From: CAYXWM01 sp964468805
Lineage (GTDB): Bacteria > Bacillota > Clostridia > Lachnospirales > WRBF01
Reading direction: 5' to 3'
Length of the DNA stretch: 21,981 nt
Assembly (NCBI GenBank): GCA_964468805.1
Contig: CAYXWM010000048.1
Location: 1 to 21,981, forward strand
Position numbers and translations under genes: made by a program. The notes under the pieces are model-generated. The model was not told the DNA's origin and searched no databases. It saw only the letters and a list, made by a program, of their open reading frames with translations. Of the stretch, positions 7,323 to 13,833 are shown piece after piece (position 1 is the first letter of the stretch; the number at the start of each line of letters is the position of its first letter).

Positions 7323-7398
7323 AAATCAATTACAATTAATCCTTGAAGCGTTGGCTGAATTGTAATTCATTTTAATTCATTAAAGTTAAGCCGCTATA
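7296..7398 (+). repeat. Family 2 palindromic repeat, copy 1
   Basis: The 103-bp element is bounded by TATAGCAGTTTAA (7296-7308) and TTAAGCCGCTATA (7386-7398), inverted repeats with two mismatches. An inner perfect stem AATTACAATT (7328-7337) / AATTGTAATT (7358-7367) encloses the 20-nt loop AATCCTTGAAGCGTTGGCTG. Copy 2 at 20623-20746 has the same ends and nearly the same loop, but the inner stem is AATTGCAATT on both sides. The A-T pair of copy 1 is thus G-C in copy 2, a compensatory change. Confidence 0.85.
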
Positions 7399-7671
7399 TA
7401 TAATATAAAATTATTTTGCACCTTTGAAACCTGTTTAAACATGAAGATATTATCAAAAGAACCGGGAATAACTTTATATTATAAAGAACATGGAATTAAT
7501 TACATTATAGTTACATATACACATATTTGCAATATATTTTAAAAGGACATTTCGACAGGTGCTTGGCAAAAACATACATAATCCAAAAAAATACCCGGCA
7601 AAATTCACAACATTCTTGAGATTTGAATAAATTTGAAAAAACTGTTGATAACTTTTGGAAAACTCCTGAAT

Positions 7672-7694
7672 TTTACGTAAAATATTTACGTAAA
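7672..7694. repeat. Tandem TTTACGTAAA palindromes
   Basis: The 10-bp perfect palindrome TTTACGTAAA occurs at 7672-7681 and again at 7685-7694, 13 bp apart, within a DnaA-box-like cluster. Paired palindromes of this kind are typical binding sites for dimeric regulators; the protein is unknown. Confidence 0.5.
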
Positions 7695-7818
7695 ATACTG
7701 CAAATTTCGACAAAACGGAAAATGTAAATTTGTTGATAACAATGTTAATAAGTATTATTGTAAATAAAAAAGAAAAGCTTGTCTTTTCAAGATTATTTCC
7801 CAAGCCAAAAAATCAATC

Positions 7819-7842
7819 CTTTTCCGGTAATAACCGGAAAAG
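7819..7842. repeat. Perfect 10-bp hairpin beside the murC terminator
   Basis: CTTTTCCGGT (7819-7828) and ACCGGAAAAG (7833-7842) form a perfect stem with the tetraloop AATA. It abuts the terminator at 7843-7870 and may stabilise transcript ends or act as a second, weaker terminator on either strand. Confidence 0.6.
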
Positions 7843-7870
7843 AAAAAAGCCCGTAATTTAGGGCTTTTTT
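7843..7870. terminator. Bidirectional terminator after murC
   Basis: AAAAAAGCCC (7843-7852) and GGGCTTTTTT (7861-7870) form a perfect stem with A and T tracts on both sides. It lies about 48 bases past the murC stop on the minus strand. Confidence 0.85.
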
Positions 7871-7917
7871 CGAGTAAAAAAACTGTTAGTATTGTTGATA
7901 ATGTTTAAATTTATTTC

Positions 7918-9339
7918 CTAAAAATCTGTGGATAATGTGGATACCTCTGTGGATAATATGTTTTCTCCTATTAAATGCACGTCTCCGGCACCCATAGTTA
8001 TCAACAGGTCGTTGGGGATACATTTTTTTATTAATTCTTTCTTAGCTTCTTCAAAACTTGGCAAATAACTGACTTTCTTGCCTTTTGCTTGCAATTTTTC
8101 CACAAGACCCAGAGAGTGAATGTCGCCTTTGTTGTCCTCTCTGGCGGAATAGATGTCAAGGATATAAATGTCATCTGCCAGGTCAAAGGCATTGGCAAAA
8201 TCGTCCAGAAGTTTCAAGGTGCGTGAATAGGTATGGGGTTGGAAAACGCAGTGAATTTTGTTGTGTTTTAAATTTACCGCCGCTTGGAGAGTTGCTTTGA
8301 TTTCTGTGGGATGGTGGGCATAGTCGTCTATTACGGTTACGCCTTTTACATTGCCCTTGATTTCAAAACGTCTCAAAGCACCGGTAAAGTTGCTTAACCC
8401 GGCAACTATTTTATCTACAGGCACTCCTATCCAGTGAGCCGCGGCAAACGCCGCAATGCTGTTTTGTACATTATGTAGCCCCGGGGCTTTTAATGACAAC
8501 CTTGCTATGCTTTTCCCCATAAATACCACTTCGAAATTGGGGTAACCCTTTTCATCGTATCTTATTTTATCAGCATACCAATGAGCATCCGGATTTCCGT
8601 AGGTTATTACGGAGCAACGCAGACCTTCGGTTATGGTTTGGCGTCCGACTATGTCATAATTGATTATCAGAGCACCCTCTTTGCGTATATTTCCGGCAAA
8701 CTTTTTAAAGGACTGTTCTATATGGCTTAAATCCTTGAAATAATCCAAGTGGTCGGCTTCTACATTAAGTATAACGCCCACATAGGGATAAAACTTCAAA
8801 AAGCTGTCAAAATACTCACAGGATTCAACCACCATATATTTGTTTCCGCCAAGTCTGAAACTGCTGTTAATGGAAGGAATAATACCGCCTGCGGTAACTG
8901 TGGGGTTTTGCCTTGCGTTCATGAGTATTTCGGTAATCATGGCTGTGGTGGTGGTTTTACCGTGGGTTCCGGAAACGCAGACCGGCATTTCATATTCCTT
9001 AATCAGCATACCCAGCAAACCGGCTCTGTCCATAATTTTAAGATTCCGCTCTTTAGCCGCAATCATTTCCGGGTTATCCTGTTTAATGGCGGCGGTATAA
9101 ACCACCAAATCTATATTTTTGTCTATGTTATTGTAATCGTGAGGTACATATGTCCTTATGCCCAATTCGTTCAGTTTATCCAACACTTCCGAATGCTTTA
9201 TATCAGACCCGGAAACGTTATATCCCTTGCTTTGCAGTATGCGGGCCAAACCGCTCATGCTGATTCCGCCGATACCTATAAAGTAAACGTTTTTGATATT
9301 ATCCCCTTGCAAAGTGATTTCGGCTTCTTTTATGTCCAT
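7918..9339 (-). CDS. murC: UDP-N-acetylmuramate--L-alanine ligase
   Basis: MurC adds L-alanine to UDP-N-acetylmuramic acid using ATP, the first amino-acid step of cytoplasmic peptidoglycan precursor synthesis. The 473-residue protein has the N-terminal Rossmann motif YFIGIGGISMSGLA (about 19-32), the Mur-ligase P-loop SGTHGKTTTT (123-132), VEADHLDYF in the central domain and DDYAHHPTEI (the conserved HHP) in the C-terminal domain; all key motifs are intact. ATG at 9339 has AGAGG upstream. The gene is not in a division/cell-wall cluster but stands alone with its own terminator. The last dozen residues (LSTEVSTLSTDF) lie past the conserved fold and are encoded by DnaA-box-like repeats, which is unusual. 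Confidence 0.97.
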   Translation of the reverse strand: MDIKEAEITLQGDNIKNVYFIGIGGISMSGLARILQSKGYNVSGSDIKHSEVLDKLNELGIRTYVPHDYNNIDKNIDLVVYTAAIKQDNPEMIAAKERNLKIMDRAGLLGMLIKEYEMPVCVSGTHGKTTTTAMITEILMNARQNPTVTAGGIIPSINSSFRLGGNKYMVVESCEYFDSFLKFYPYVGVILNVEADHLDYFKDLSHIEQSFKKFAGNIRKEGALIINYDIVGRQTITEGLRCSVITYGNPDAHWYADKIRYDEKGYPNFEVVFMGKSIARLSLKAPGLHNVQNSIAAFAAAHWIGVPVDKIVAGLSNFTGALRRFEIKGNVKGVTVIDDYAHHPTEIKATLQAAVNLKHNKIHCVFQPHTYSRTLKLLDDFANAFDLADDIYILDIYSAREDNKGDIHSLGLVEKLQAKGKKVSYLPSFEEAKKELIKKCIPNDLLITMGAGDVHLIGENILSTEVSTLSTDF

Positions 9340-9454
9340 ATTTCATACCTCTATTCTATTGTATTGATAATAATTTACTATAAGTTTCCAAAACTTGCAA
9401 GCCAAATTTACCGCAGCAAATGACTGTATAAACTCATTTGCAAGAAAAACACAG

Positions 9455-9633
9455 AACCTTGTTACTTAAAGACTTTTAATAATTTATACTTAATTTCCGG
9501 TTGGGAGTAACTAAAGCGTATATTTGTAGTGGTGAGCGACCGGTGTTCTTTTCATAAAAACGCAAGAGCGATCCGTTTACGAAGAATAGCTTCTGCTACT
9601 ATTCCTTATGCAATTAAGTTTAACAACAAGGTT
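9455..9633. repeat. 179-bp stretch bounded by inverted repeats
   Basis: AACCTTGTT (9455-9463) and AACAAGGTT (9625-9633) are perfect inverted 9-mers, each followed inward by a TTAA-containing stretch. Inside are a CCGGT/ACCGG pair (9498-9502 to about 9542) and a small GAATAG/CTATTC hairpin near 9580-9602. This could be a single copy of another MITE-like element; no second copy is in the window. Confidence 0.35.
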
Positions 9634-9672
9634 TAACATTTTTCAAGACGAACTGTAATTTAATCTAAATCA

Positions 9673-9762
9673 TGTAAAAAATGCAGTTAATATTCTCTTG
9701 ACAGGGTATTTCTTTTGTCGTATACTGATAGCTATTAATGATAATTCTGTAAAAAACGCAGT
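9673..9762 (+). promoter_or_regulatory. Pair of 15-bp direct repeats flanking a promoter (candidate operators)
   Basis: TGTAAAAAATGCAGT (9673-9687) and TGTAAAAAACGCAGT (9748-9762) differ at one base and lie 75 bp apart, about seven helical turns. One is just upstream of the -35 element, the other just downstream of the expected transcription start. This is a plausible looping-type operator pair, perhaps for the HTH-cupin protein encoded downstream. Confidence 0.45.
9698..9726 (+). promoter_or_regulatory. Strong sigma-A promoter
   Basis: TTGACA (9698-9703) is an exact -35 consensus and TATACT (9721-9726) is one base from the -10 consensus TATAAT, with a 17-base spacer. Transcription should start near 9733 and enter the structured leader. 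Confidence 0.8.
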
Positions 9763-9913
9763 ATTTCGGCGGATTTTCGCAACATAAGACCGGTTACCTT
9801 CGGTCAAAATTACCGCCCAATCAATAAGCATGAATTCCCGATTTCTATATCAAGTTTTTCTGACTTGGGTGATATTGCGGGTGATACTCGTCCCAAATTT
9901 GGGGCGTTTTTTT
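9733..9913 (+). ncRNA. Structured leader RNA / candidate riboswitch or attenuator
   Basis: A strong promoter is followed by about 180 nt that fold well and end in a terminator, all before the HTH-cupin gene. Stem 1: GGCGG-ATTTT (9768-9777) pairs with AAAAT-TA-CCGCC (9806-9817), enclosing an internal loop (9778-9787) and a second stem GACCG/CGGTC (9788-9792, 9801-9805). Stem 3: CCCG (9837-9840) with CGGG (9878-9881), inside which ATATCA (9847-9852) pairs with TGATAT (9870-9875). The terminator arm CCCAAAT (9892-9898) can instead pair with ACTTGGG (9863-9869, one mismatch), giving a mutually exclusive antiterminator. I could not match it to a known class; the T-box TGGN bulge sequence and other common riboswitch signatures are absent. 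It could also be a stand-alone small RNA. Confidence 0.55.
9889..9913 (+). terminator. Intrinsic terminator at the end of the leader
   Basis: CGTCCC (9889-9894) pairs with GGGGCG (9901-9906, one G-U pair) around AAATTT and is followed by seven T residues. It precedes the HTH-cupin gene by about 80 bases, so read-through or antitermination would be needed for expression from the 9698 promoter. Confidence 0.85.
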
Positions 9914-9992
9914 ATTTAACAACGATTTTTTTATTAACCGTTTGCCAACTCGGGTGTTTTTTACACCCCAAATATACACTTGGAGGGATAAT

Positions 9993-10580
9993 ATGCAGAA
10001 CAATTCTCAAATAGCCGAAATTGCCCAACGAATTTTTGCCCTCAGAGATATTATGGGTATCTCCGAACAAGAAATGGCAGATTGCTGTGGCATGAGCCTT
10101 GAAGATTATAAAAGCCAAGAATCCGGAACTGTGGATTTTTCGCTTACTTTTTTGCTAAACTGCTCCAAAAGATTCGGCGTTGAACTCGTTGAGTTAATGA
10201 CCGGAGAAACTCCCCATTTGAAACAGTACTCCATAGTCCGCAAGGGTAAGGGTCTGGATGTTATTCGCCGTAAAACTTTTAAATACGAACACTTGGCTTT
10301 TTCTTTTAAAAACAAAACAGCCGAGCCATTTTACGTGGTAGCTCCTTTTGAACCGGATGCGGAAAACAAACCCATACTCCTCTCCGTCCACGAAGGACAG
10401 GAAATGGACTATATTATAGAAGGCAAACTGAAAGTACAAATCGACGGACACACCGAATATTTATCCCAAGGAGATTGCATATATTACGACTCCAAAACAC
10501 CTCACGGTATGATAGCCGTTGACGGTGAAGACTGTAAATTCTTAGCTATAGTAATGAAGCCCCAAAAAAAGGAAAATTAA
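9993..10580 (+). CDS. HTH-cupin transcriptional regulator
   Basis: A 195-residue protein with an N-terminal XRE-type helix-turn-helix (about residues 5-65: IFALRDIMGISEQEMADCCG, then the recognition helix region) and a C-terminal cupin barrel (about 115-190) with HEGQEMDYIIEGKLKVQIDG and GDCIYYDSKTPHG. The latter carries the glycine, glutamate and histidine positions of cupin motifs 1 and 2. Such proteins sense small ligands and often regulate the adjacent gene. The start at 9993 follows GGAGGG at good spacing; an upstream in-frame ATG at 9942 has no ribosome binding site and lies near the terminator. The acyl-CoA synthetase gene follows after 200 bases, suggesting the regulator controls acid activation. 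The ligand is unknown. Confidence 0.88.
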   Translation: MQNNSQIAEIAQRIFALRDIMGISEQEMADCCGMSLEDYKSQESGTVDFSLTFLLNCSKRFGVELVELMTGETPHLKQYSIVRKGKGLDVIRRKTFKYEHLAFSFKNKTAEPFYVVAPFEPDAENKPILLSVHEGQEMDYIIEGKLKVQIDGHTEYLSQGDCIYYDSKTPHGMIAVDGEDCKFLAIVMKPQKKEN

Positions 10581-10664
10581 TCCTTTCTGAAATATATCCG
10601 AAATTCTGTCATATATACATTTTTGCCTTATAAATCTTGTAAAAGACAGCAAATATATATTTGA

Positions 10665-10731
10665 TAAACAACCGATGCACCGGAATTTATTCTTAAAAAC
10701 AGCTTCTCGGCTTTGGATAAGAAGTTGTTTA
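10665..10731 (+). promoter_or_regulatory. Alternative hairpins ahead of the acyl-CoA synthetase gene
   Basis: AAACAGCTTCT (10697-10707) can pair with AGAAGTTGTTT (10720-10730, with a G-U pair). The same right arm, GTTGTTTA (10724-10731), can instead pair perfectly with TAAACAAC (10665-10672). The two folds exclude each other. No long T-run follows, so this may affect mRNA processing or translation rather than termination. Confidence 0.3.
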
Positions 10732-10783
10732 ATGACAGCTTATTTCATACATCAGAGGAATAGCTATACAACAGGAGGTTATG

Positions 10784-12451
10784 ATGGAATCTTTACATCT
10801 TAAATATTGCAAAGAAACTTATGACGAACAAGGCATATTAAGTTCCTTTGTTCCTACACCCACTTCTAATTTCAACTTTGCATATGACTGCGTAGACTTT
10901 ATAGCCCAAAACGAACCCAACCGCCGAGCCATGCAATGGTGCAATTTAAGGGGCGACGAACGCACCTTTACCTTCGGAGAAATGAAATATTATTCCGATA
11001 AAGCCGCAAATGTATTCCGCTCTTTGGGTATAGGCAAGGGCGATTCGGTTATGTTGGTTTTGAAACGCCATTATCAATTTTGGTTTGCTGTTTTGGGATT
11101 ACATAAATTAGGAGCAATAGCAATCCCCGGAACCAATTTATTAACTAAAAAAGACTTTATTTACCGCTTTAATTTTGCAAAGGTAAAGGCATTGGTTTGC
11201 ACAGCCGACGGTGATGTTGCCGGCTATGCTGAAGAAGCCTTTCCCGAATGTAAAAGTGTAGAAATACGTATGATTGCCAACGGAGAAAGAGAAGGCTGGC
11301 TGAATTTCGATCAGATGCTGGAAGAAGCCTCCGAAAGCTTCCCGGAACGTGTGGAAAACACAGCTACCGAACCCATGTTGGGCTATTTCACCTCCGGAAC
11401 TACCGGCTATCCCAAATTGGTACGTCATAATTTTGCCTATCCTCTTGCTCATATAGTAACAGCAAAATACTGGCAAAACGTAGACCCCAAAGGACTGCAT
11501 TTAACCCTTGCGGAAACCGGCTGGGCAAAAGCCGCTTGGGGCAAAATTTACGGTCAATGGCTCCTGGGTGCCGGAATTTTCGTTTGTGATTTGGACAAGT
11601 TTGCTCCGGCAGATTTACTTCCTTTATTTGGAAGATACAAAATTACAACTTTCTGTGCTCCGCCGACCATTTTCCGTATGTTTATAAAGGAAGATTTATC
11701 CAAGTTTGATTTATCCTCTCTCCAACACGCTACCATAGCCGGCGAAGCCTTAAACGCCGAGGTATTTAACCAATTTAAAAAAGCTACCGGTCTTGCACTT
11801 ATGGAGGGCTTCGGACAAACAGAAACCACGCTTTTCGCCTTTACAGCTAAAGGAACAGAACCTAAACCCGGCTCTATGGGAAAACCTTCAGCTCAATATA
11901 GAGTTGACATTCTTGACGAAAACGGCGAAAGGGTGGATAATGGTGTAGTGGGAGAAATTTGTGCCTTTGTAAACGATGAAGATAACAACGGTCTGTTTAT
12001 AGATTACTACAACGACCCGGCCTTAACCGAATCCGTTCGCTCCGGCGGTATCTATCATACCGGGGACACCGCTTGGCGTGACGAGGACGGCTACTTCTGG
12101 TATGTAGGTCGTATGGATGATATTATAAAATCCTCCGGCTACCGCATCGGCCCCTTCGAAATAGAATCCGTGCTTATGGAACATCCCTGCGTTTTGGAAT
12201 GTGCCGTAACGGGAGCTCCGGATCCTATACGCGGTCAGGTCGTAAAGGCCAGCGTAGTTTTGGCGAAGGGCTTTGAGGCTTCGGAGGAACTTAAAATCGA
12301 ACTTCAAGAACACGTAAAATCACAAACCGCTCCCTACAAATATCCGAGAATTATTGAATTTCTTCCCGAACTGCCCAAAACAATTTCCGGAAAAATCCGT
12401 CGTGTTGAAATAAGGGGTTCGGATAATAAAGACAATCCAAGCACAAACTAA
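10784..12451 (+). CDS. AMP-forming acyl-CoA synthetase (ACSM/acetyl-CoA synthetase-like)
   Basis: It activates a carboxylic acid with ATP to an acyl-adenylate and transfers the acyl group to CoA. The 555-residue protein has the adenylation motif YFTSGTTGYPKLVRH (about 201-215), the GEALNAE and GFGQTETT motifs, the YHTGDTAWRDEDGYFWYVGR hinge region with the ATP-binding Asp, and the C-terminal LPKTISGKIRR whose lysine (about 537) is needed for adenylation. All are intact. The overall pattern (TLAETGWAKAAWGKIYGQW) resembles medium-chain/aryl acyl-CoA synthetases of the ACSM type. AGGAGG at 10773-10778 favours the second ATG (10784) over the one at 10781. Neighbours (cupin regulator, thioesterase, 2-oxoacid ferredoxin oxidoreductase) suggest branched-chain or aryl acid metabolism, but the substrate cannot be read from sequence. 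Confidence 0.92.
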   Translation: MESLHLKYCKETYDEQGILSSFVPTPTSNFNFAYDCVDFIAQNEPNRRAMQWCNLRGDERTFTFGEMKYYSDKAANVFRSLGIGKGDSVMLVLKRHYQFWFAVLGLHKLGAIAIPGTNLLTKKDFIYRFNFAKVKALVCTADGDVAGYAEEAFPECKSVEIRMIANGEREGWLNFDQMLEEASESFPERVENTATEPMLGYFTSGTTGYPKLVRHNFAYPLAHIVTAKYWQNVDPKGLHLTLAETGWAKAAWGKIYGQWLLGAGIFVCDLDKFAPADLLPLFGRYKITTFCAPPTIFRMFIKEDLSKFDLSSLQHATIAGEALNAEVFNQFKKATGLALMEGFGQTETTLFAFTAKGTEPKPGSMGKPSAQYRVDILDENGERVDNGVVGEICAFVNDEDNNGLFIDYYNDPALTESVRSGGIYHTGDTAWRDEDGYFWYVGRMDDIIKSSGYRIGPFEIESVLMEHPCVLECAVTGAPDPIRGQVVKASVVLAKGFEASEELKIELQEHVKSQTAPYKYPRIIEFLPELPKTISGKIRRVEIRGSDNKDNPSTN

Positions 12452-12504
12452 TCTTAGACAAAACCGTAACATAATCCGGCTTTGTCTGTACCATATACAG
12501 TAAT

Positions 12505-12610
12505 TATACTATTCCATATAAGATGAAGGACAAAAATAATCGTTTTTTCCTTAACTGTCGGAAAAAATCAAATATTTTTGTCCTCTGTTTAAAATGGAAT
12601 CAGTATTATA
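12505..12610 (-). repeat. Family 1 MITE-like palindromic element, copy B (inverted)
   Basis: This 106-bp copy lies between the acyl-CoA synthetase and thioesterase genes. Its right arm (TTTTTGTCCTCTGTTTAAAA, then TGGAATCA) is the reverse complement of the left arm of copy A, and its left arm (ATTCCATATAAGATGAAGGA) matches the right arm of copies A and C. It can fold into a nearly continuous hairpin with GGACAAAAATAATCG pairing with ATATTTTTGTCC. It is probably transcribed if the flanking genes form one unit. Confidence 0.85.
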
Positions 12611-12658
12611 CTTTACTCGGATTGAATTAAAGTATAAAGATATTAGGAGATGCTATTT

Positions 12659-13126
12659 TTGACTAAACACCCCAAAGATTCACGTACAGAAATAACCCAA
12701 GTAGTACACGGCGAGCATATGAACGGCAGACATATGCTATTCGGCGGCCAGCTTGCTTCATGGATAGACCTGGCAGGAGCCGTAGCCGCAAGACGCCATT
12801 GCGAAACAATCGTTACCACCGCTTGCATAGACACCGTTCGTTTTATAAAACCCATACCCATAGGTGCTTTCTTGGTACTTGATGCAAGGGTAACCTATGT
12901 GGGTAAATCTTCCATGGAATTAAAGGTAGACACATATTCTGAAAACTATGACGGAAGCAGGGAACTGGTAAGTCAAGCTTACATGGTTTGCGTTGCCTTG
13001 CACGAGGACGGAAAACCGGCTCAAGTACCGGAACTTATACCCGAAACCGAAGAAGAAAAAGCAGAGTATGAAAAAGCAATAAAACGCAACGAACTGCGTA
13101 AAAAACGTATGATTGAGGATTTTTGA
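12659..13126 (+). CDS. Acyl-CoA thioesterase, hotdog fold (YciA/BACH type)
   Basis: It hydrolyses acyl-CoA to free acid and CoA. The 155-residue protein has the single hotdog domain of this family: HMNGRHMLFGGQLASWIDLA (about 17-36), with the Asn and Gly-Gly-Gln region that forms the active-site loop, VTTACIDTVRFIKPIPIGA, and a charged helical C-terminal tail. AGGAG (12645-12649) abuts an ATG at 12650, which is too close, so I choose the in-frame TTG at 12659, 9 bases downstream of the ribosome binding site. The MinD-like ATPase gene starts immediately after its stop, so the two are coupled. The pairing with an acyl-CoA synthetase suggests control of the CoA-ester pool. Confidence 0.85.
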   Translation: MTKHPKDSRTEITQVVHGEHMNGRHMLFGGQLASWIDLAGAVAARRHCETIVTTACIDTVRFIKPIPIGAFLVLDARVTYVGKSSMELKVDTYSENYDGSRELVSQAYMVCVALHEDGKPAQVPELIPETEEEKAEYEKAIKRNELRKKRMIEDF

Positions 13127-13813
13127 GTGAGTAAAATAACCGACTGTATTTTAAATTTGCCGCCTATTATTATCATCTGCGGTTACTACGGCGTGGGTAA
13201 GACTAATCTGTCTTTAAACCTAGCCCATATTTTGGCAAACAACGGCAAAAAGACAGCCTTGGTTGACTTGGACATCGTCAACCCTTATTTCACAAGCTCC
13301 GAACACATTAATTCGGAGGACTTTTCAGCCGTGAAATTTATTACACCCCGCTACGCCGCAACCAATGTTGAAGTTCCGTCAATTCCGCCGGAAATAAACA
13401 GTATTTTCACCAATGCCTATGACAACGTAATTATAGATTGCGGAGGAGACGACGCCGGGGCGGCAGTTTTGGGCGGTTTCGCCAGCCGTATAATTAACAA
13501 GGGCTATGCCATGTTTTATACGGTTAACCGCTATCGCCGCAACACCACAGACCCTAAGGAAACCTACGAAAAATTACTCGAAATCCAGACCGCCTGTCGC
13601 CTGAAAGCTACGGCAGTTATAAATAATTCCCATTTAACAAACGAGACCACCGAAAAACATATTTTATCCTCATTGGATTACGCAAAAGAAGTTGCCAATA
13701 CAGCAGGTTTACCGCTTGCCTTCTCAACGGCTCCGGTATCCGTAATGGCTCAACTTAATAACAGCGAGGATATTTTACCTATAGAAGTGTTTGTAAAGAA
13801 ACCTTGGGAATAA
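13127..13813 (+). CDS. MinD/CobQ-like P-loop ATPase linked to the 2-oxoacid oxidoreductase
   Basis: A 228-residue ATP-binding protein of the SIMIBI class. It shows a Walker A region CGYYGVGKTNLSLNLA (18-33), DLDIVNPYFTS (48-58) as the switch I aspartate motif, and DCGGDDAGAA as the Walker B/switch II region. It has GVGKT rather than the deviant KGGxGKT of ParA/MinD. Homologues sit next to 2-oxoacid:ferredoxin oxidoreductase genes in various Clostridia, and I infer a role in maturation or control of that enzyme; no function is established from the sequence. GTG at 13127 directly abuts the thioesterase stop. The C-terminus FVKKPWE is encoded by DNA resembling the start of a family 3 repeat (compare 18918-18940), so the tail may be recruited repeat sequence. 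Confidence 0.75.
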   Translation: MSKITDCILNLPPIIIICGYYGVGKTNLSLNLAHILANNGKKTALVDLDIVNPYFTSSEHINSEDFSAVKFITPRYAATNVEVPSIPPEINSIFTNAYDNVIIDCGGDDAGAAVLGGFASRIINKGYAMFYTVNRYRRNTTDPKETYEKLLEIQTACRLKATAVINNSHLTNETTEKHILSSLDYAKEVANTAGLPLAFSTAPVSVMAQLNNSEDILPIEVFVKKPWE

Positions 13814-13833
13814 ACCGTTTCTTAAAATTATTT

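Larger units (their letters stand above)
7399..7917. other. AT-rich spacer between SLH gene and murC
   Basis: No convincing gene. One minus-strand reading frame (7474-7803) is open but starts with TTG, has no ribosome binding site and has the Phe/Ile/Asn-rich composition expected of AT-rich noncoding DNA. The stretch holds DnaA-box-like words, two tandem TTTACGTAAA palindromes (7672-7694), a perfect hairpin (7819-7842) and the murC terminator. Confidence 0.65.
7643..7956. promoter_or_regulatory. Cluster of DnaA-box-like sites overlapping the end of murC
   Basis: Two exact matches to the DnaA-box consensus (TGTGGATAA, reverse complement of TTATCCACA) lie at 7927-7935 and 7948-7956, with a one-mismatch site TGTGGATAC at 7936-7944. 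Three further one-mismatch sites, TGTTGATAA, lie at 7643-7651, 7731-7739 and 7893-7901. All six point the same way. The three strongest are within the last murC codons. The surrounding DNA is very AT-rich. This could titrate DnaA or serve as a DnaA-regulated site; the usual dnaA-dnaN neighbourhood of a chromosomal origin is absent. Confidence 0.5.
9340..9992. other. Regulatory intergenic region between murC and the HTH-cupin gene
   Basis: About 650 bases between divergent genes. The left part contains a small hairpin (GCAAATGA 9416-9423 / TCATTTGC 9434-9441) and a 179-bp stretch bounded by inverted AACCTTGTT words. The right part contains the promoter, the paired direct repeats and the structured leader described separately. 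I see no coding sequence. Confidence 0.7.

Noticed and set aside
7474..7803. Open minus-strand frame of 109 codons between the SLH gene and murC
   Set aside because: It starts with TTG without a ribosome binding site, has the Phe/Ile/Asn bias of translated AT-rich DNA, and covers DnaA-box-like words and palindromes.
7643..7956. Chromosomal replication origin
   Set aside because: DnaA-box-like sites are present but dnaA, dnaN, rpmH and similar origin neighbours are not, so I call only a DnaA-box cluster.
9733..9913. T-box riboswitch
   Set aside because: GGGTGATACTCG near the terminator is reminiscent of the T-box sequence, but the TGGN that pairs with the tRNA end is absent there, and no specifier-stem landmarks are visible in the short 5' part.
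9733..9913. 6S RNA
   Set aside because: Length and promoter fit, but the 5' and 3' ends do not pair and there is no long interrupted helix with a central bubble.
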